In this document: piece after piece, positions 63,373-64,000 of the stretch
How the letters are laid out: each line of letters opens with the position of its first letter
How positions within the stretch are numbered: position 1 is the stretch's first letter
Source of the DNA: Endozoicomonas sp965261315
Lineage (GTDB): Bacteria > Pseudomonadota > Gammaproteobacteria > Pseudomonadales > Endozoicomonadaceae
DNA length: 64,000 nucleotides
Direction: 5' to 3'
Assembly (NCBI GenBank): GCA_965261315.1
Contig: CBDHDM010000066.1
Coordinates: 106,219-170,218, forward strand
The notes under the pieces: model-generated
The model's input: only the letters and a program-made list of their open reading frames with translations
What the model was told of the DNA's origin: nothing
Databases searched by the model: none
Made by a program: the position numbers and the translations under genes

Positions 63373-64000
63373 ATGACCGACGAAACAAGCGGCAAGGGTG
63401 AAGACAGCACTAAGCTGTTGTACTGCTCTTTCTGCGGAAAGAGTCAGCATGAAGTACGCAAGCTGATTGCCGGCCCTTCCGTATTCATATGTGATGAATG
63501 CGTTGATCTATGCAACGATATCATCCGTGAAGAAATTCAGGACAGCAGTGGCGAAGAGTCTTCTGATAAATTGCCGATTCCTCGCGAGATCAAGGAAACT
63601 CTCGACGAGTACGTAATTGGCCAGCCCAGGGCCAAAAAAGTCTTATCGGTAGCGGTATACAACCACTACAAACGTCTGCGCTTTGGCGATGCCAAAGGCG
63701 ATAGGAATAAAGACGAAGTTGAACTGGGAAAAAGTAATATTCTGCTGATCGGTCCTACCGGAAGCGGTAAGACACTGCTGGCTGAAACGCTGGCCCGTAT
63801 GCTCAACGTGCCATTCACTATTGCTGATGCAACAACCCTGACTGAAGCGGGTTATGTGGGTGAGGATTGTTGAAAATATTATTCAGAAATTACTGCAGAA
63901 GTGTGATTACGATGTAGAAAAAGCCCAGATGGGGATTGTCTACATTGATGAGATCGACAAGATTTCCCGTAAGTCTGATAACCCCTCCATTACTCGGGAT
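63373..64000 (+). CDS. clpX: ClpX ATPase subunit, partial, with a one-base frameshift
   Basis: AAA+ unfoldase that feeds ClpP. N-terminal zinc domain: [20 protein letters not shown] and [12 protein letters not shown] (C-x2-C, C-x2-C). Walker A is [20 protein letters not shown], and the Walker B region [13 protein letters not shown] is visible. At 63867-63868 one extra T changes GAT GTT GAA (Asp-Val-Glu) to GAT TGT TGA, ending the frame after YVGEDC. Reading past it gives [20 protein letters not shown] and SDNPSITRD to the window end. As ClpX is rarely lost, an error in the sequence is the simplest explanation. Confidence 0.95.

Noticed and set aside
63860..63880. Programmed frameshift in clpX
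   Set aside because: No slippery heptamer or conserved downstream structure is apparent, and other bacteria do not need one; an inserted T explains it.

Overview
The window looks like chromosome of a gammaproteobacterium. It carries the orders alaS-lysC-csrA, prmB-aroC and tig-clpP-clpX, and gammaproteobacterial tRNA-Ser/His/Leu genes. A type III secretion chaperone with a probable substrate, many insertion sequences, group II intron remnants and a giant tandem-repeat protein with a basic nuclear-localisation-like motif suggest a host-associated marine lineage such as Endozoicomonas. That assignment is an inference from gene content; no database search was possible.

Layout. 1-9.6 kb is core: partial glpK, a yeast-type cytosine deaminase, an M14 peptidase, a methyltransferase, a DTW-domain tRNA modifier, then alaS, lysC and csrA. 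The CsrA has an unusual acidic Tyr/Ser/Glu tail. 9.9-18.9 kb is an accessory block between csrA and tRNA-Ser(GCU). It holds a roughly 5.1-kb gene whose centre is about 22 near-identical 105-bp (35-residue) repeats that differ almost only in one five-residue cassette, then an IS66 fragment, a complete IS1182-type IS, two group II intron remnants back to back, and a MITE-like element. 19.1-34.2 kb is mixed: tRNA-Ser, the T3SS chaperone pair, secreted proteins, a DMT permease, a LysR regulator, a SIMPL protein, prmB, aroC, a DUF3472-like protein, a phosphoribosyltransferase, a gutted SulP transporter, and tandem acyl-CoA synthetases, the second one truncated.

34.6-60.1 kb is a decayed prophage. 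Its left edge is replaced by a second IS1182 copy that cuts the tape-measure gene. Its right edge is the 3' half of a tRNA-Arg(UCU). Head genes follow P2 order (Q and P divergent from O, N, M, L). The rest is unlike P2: a P4-type primase/helicase, an iteron-rich origin-like segment, an Ogr-type activator, a Rha/Ash pair, a repressor whose S24-like domain lacks the catalytic dyad, and at least six toxin-antitoxin loci or remnants within 8.5 kb. Terminase, capsid, primase and integrase genes are all disrupted. 60.1-64 kb returns to core: tRNA-His, tRNA-Leu, tig, clpP and clpX (partial).

Caveat. At least eleven genes carry a single-base frameshift, several in G or C runs, and one is clpX, which is rarely lost. 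Part of the apparent pseudogenisation may be sequence or assembly error. The in-frame nonsense codons, the IS insertions and the large internal deletions cannot be explained that way.
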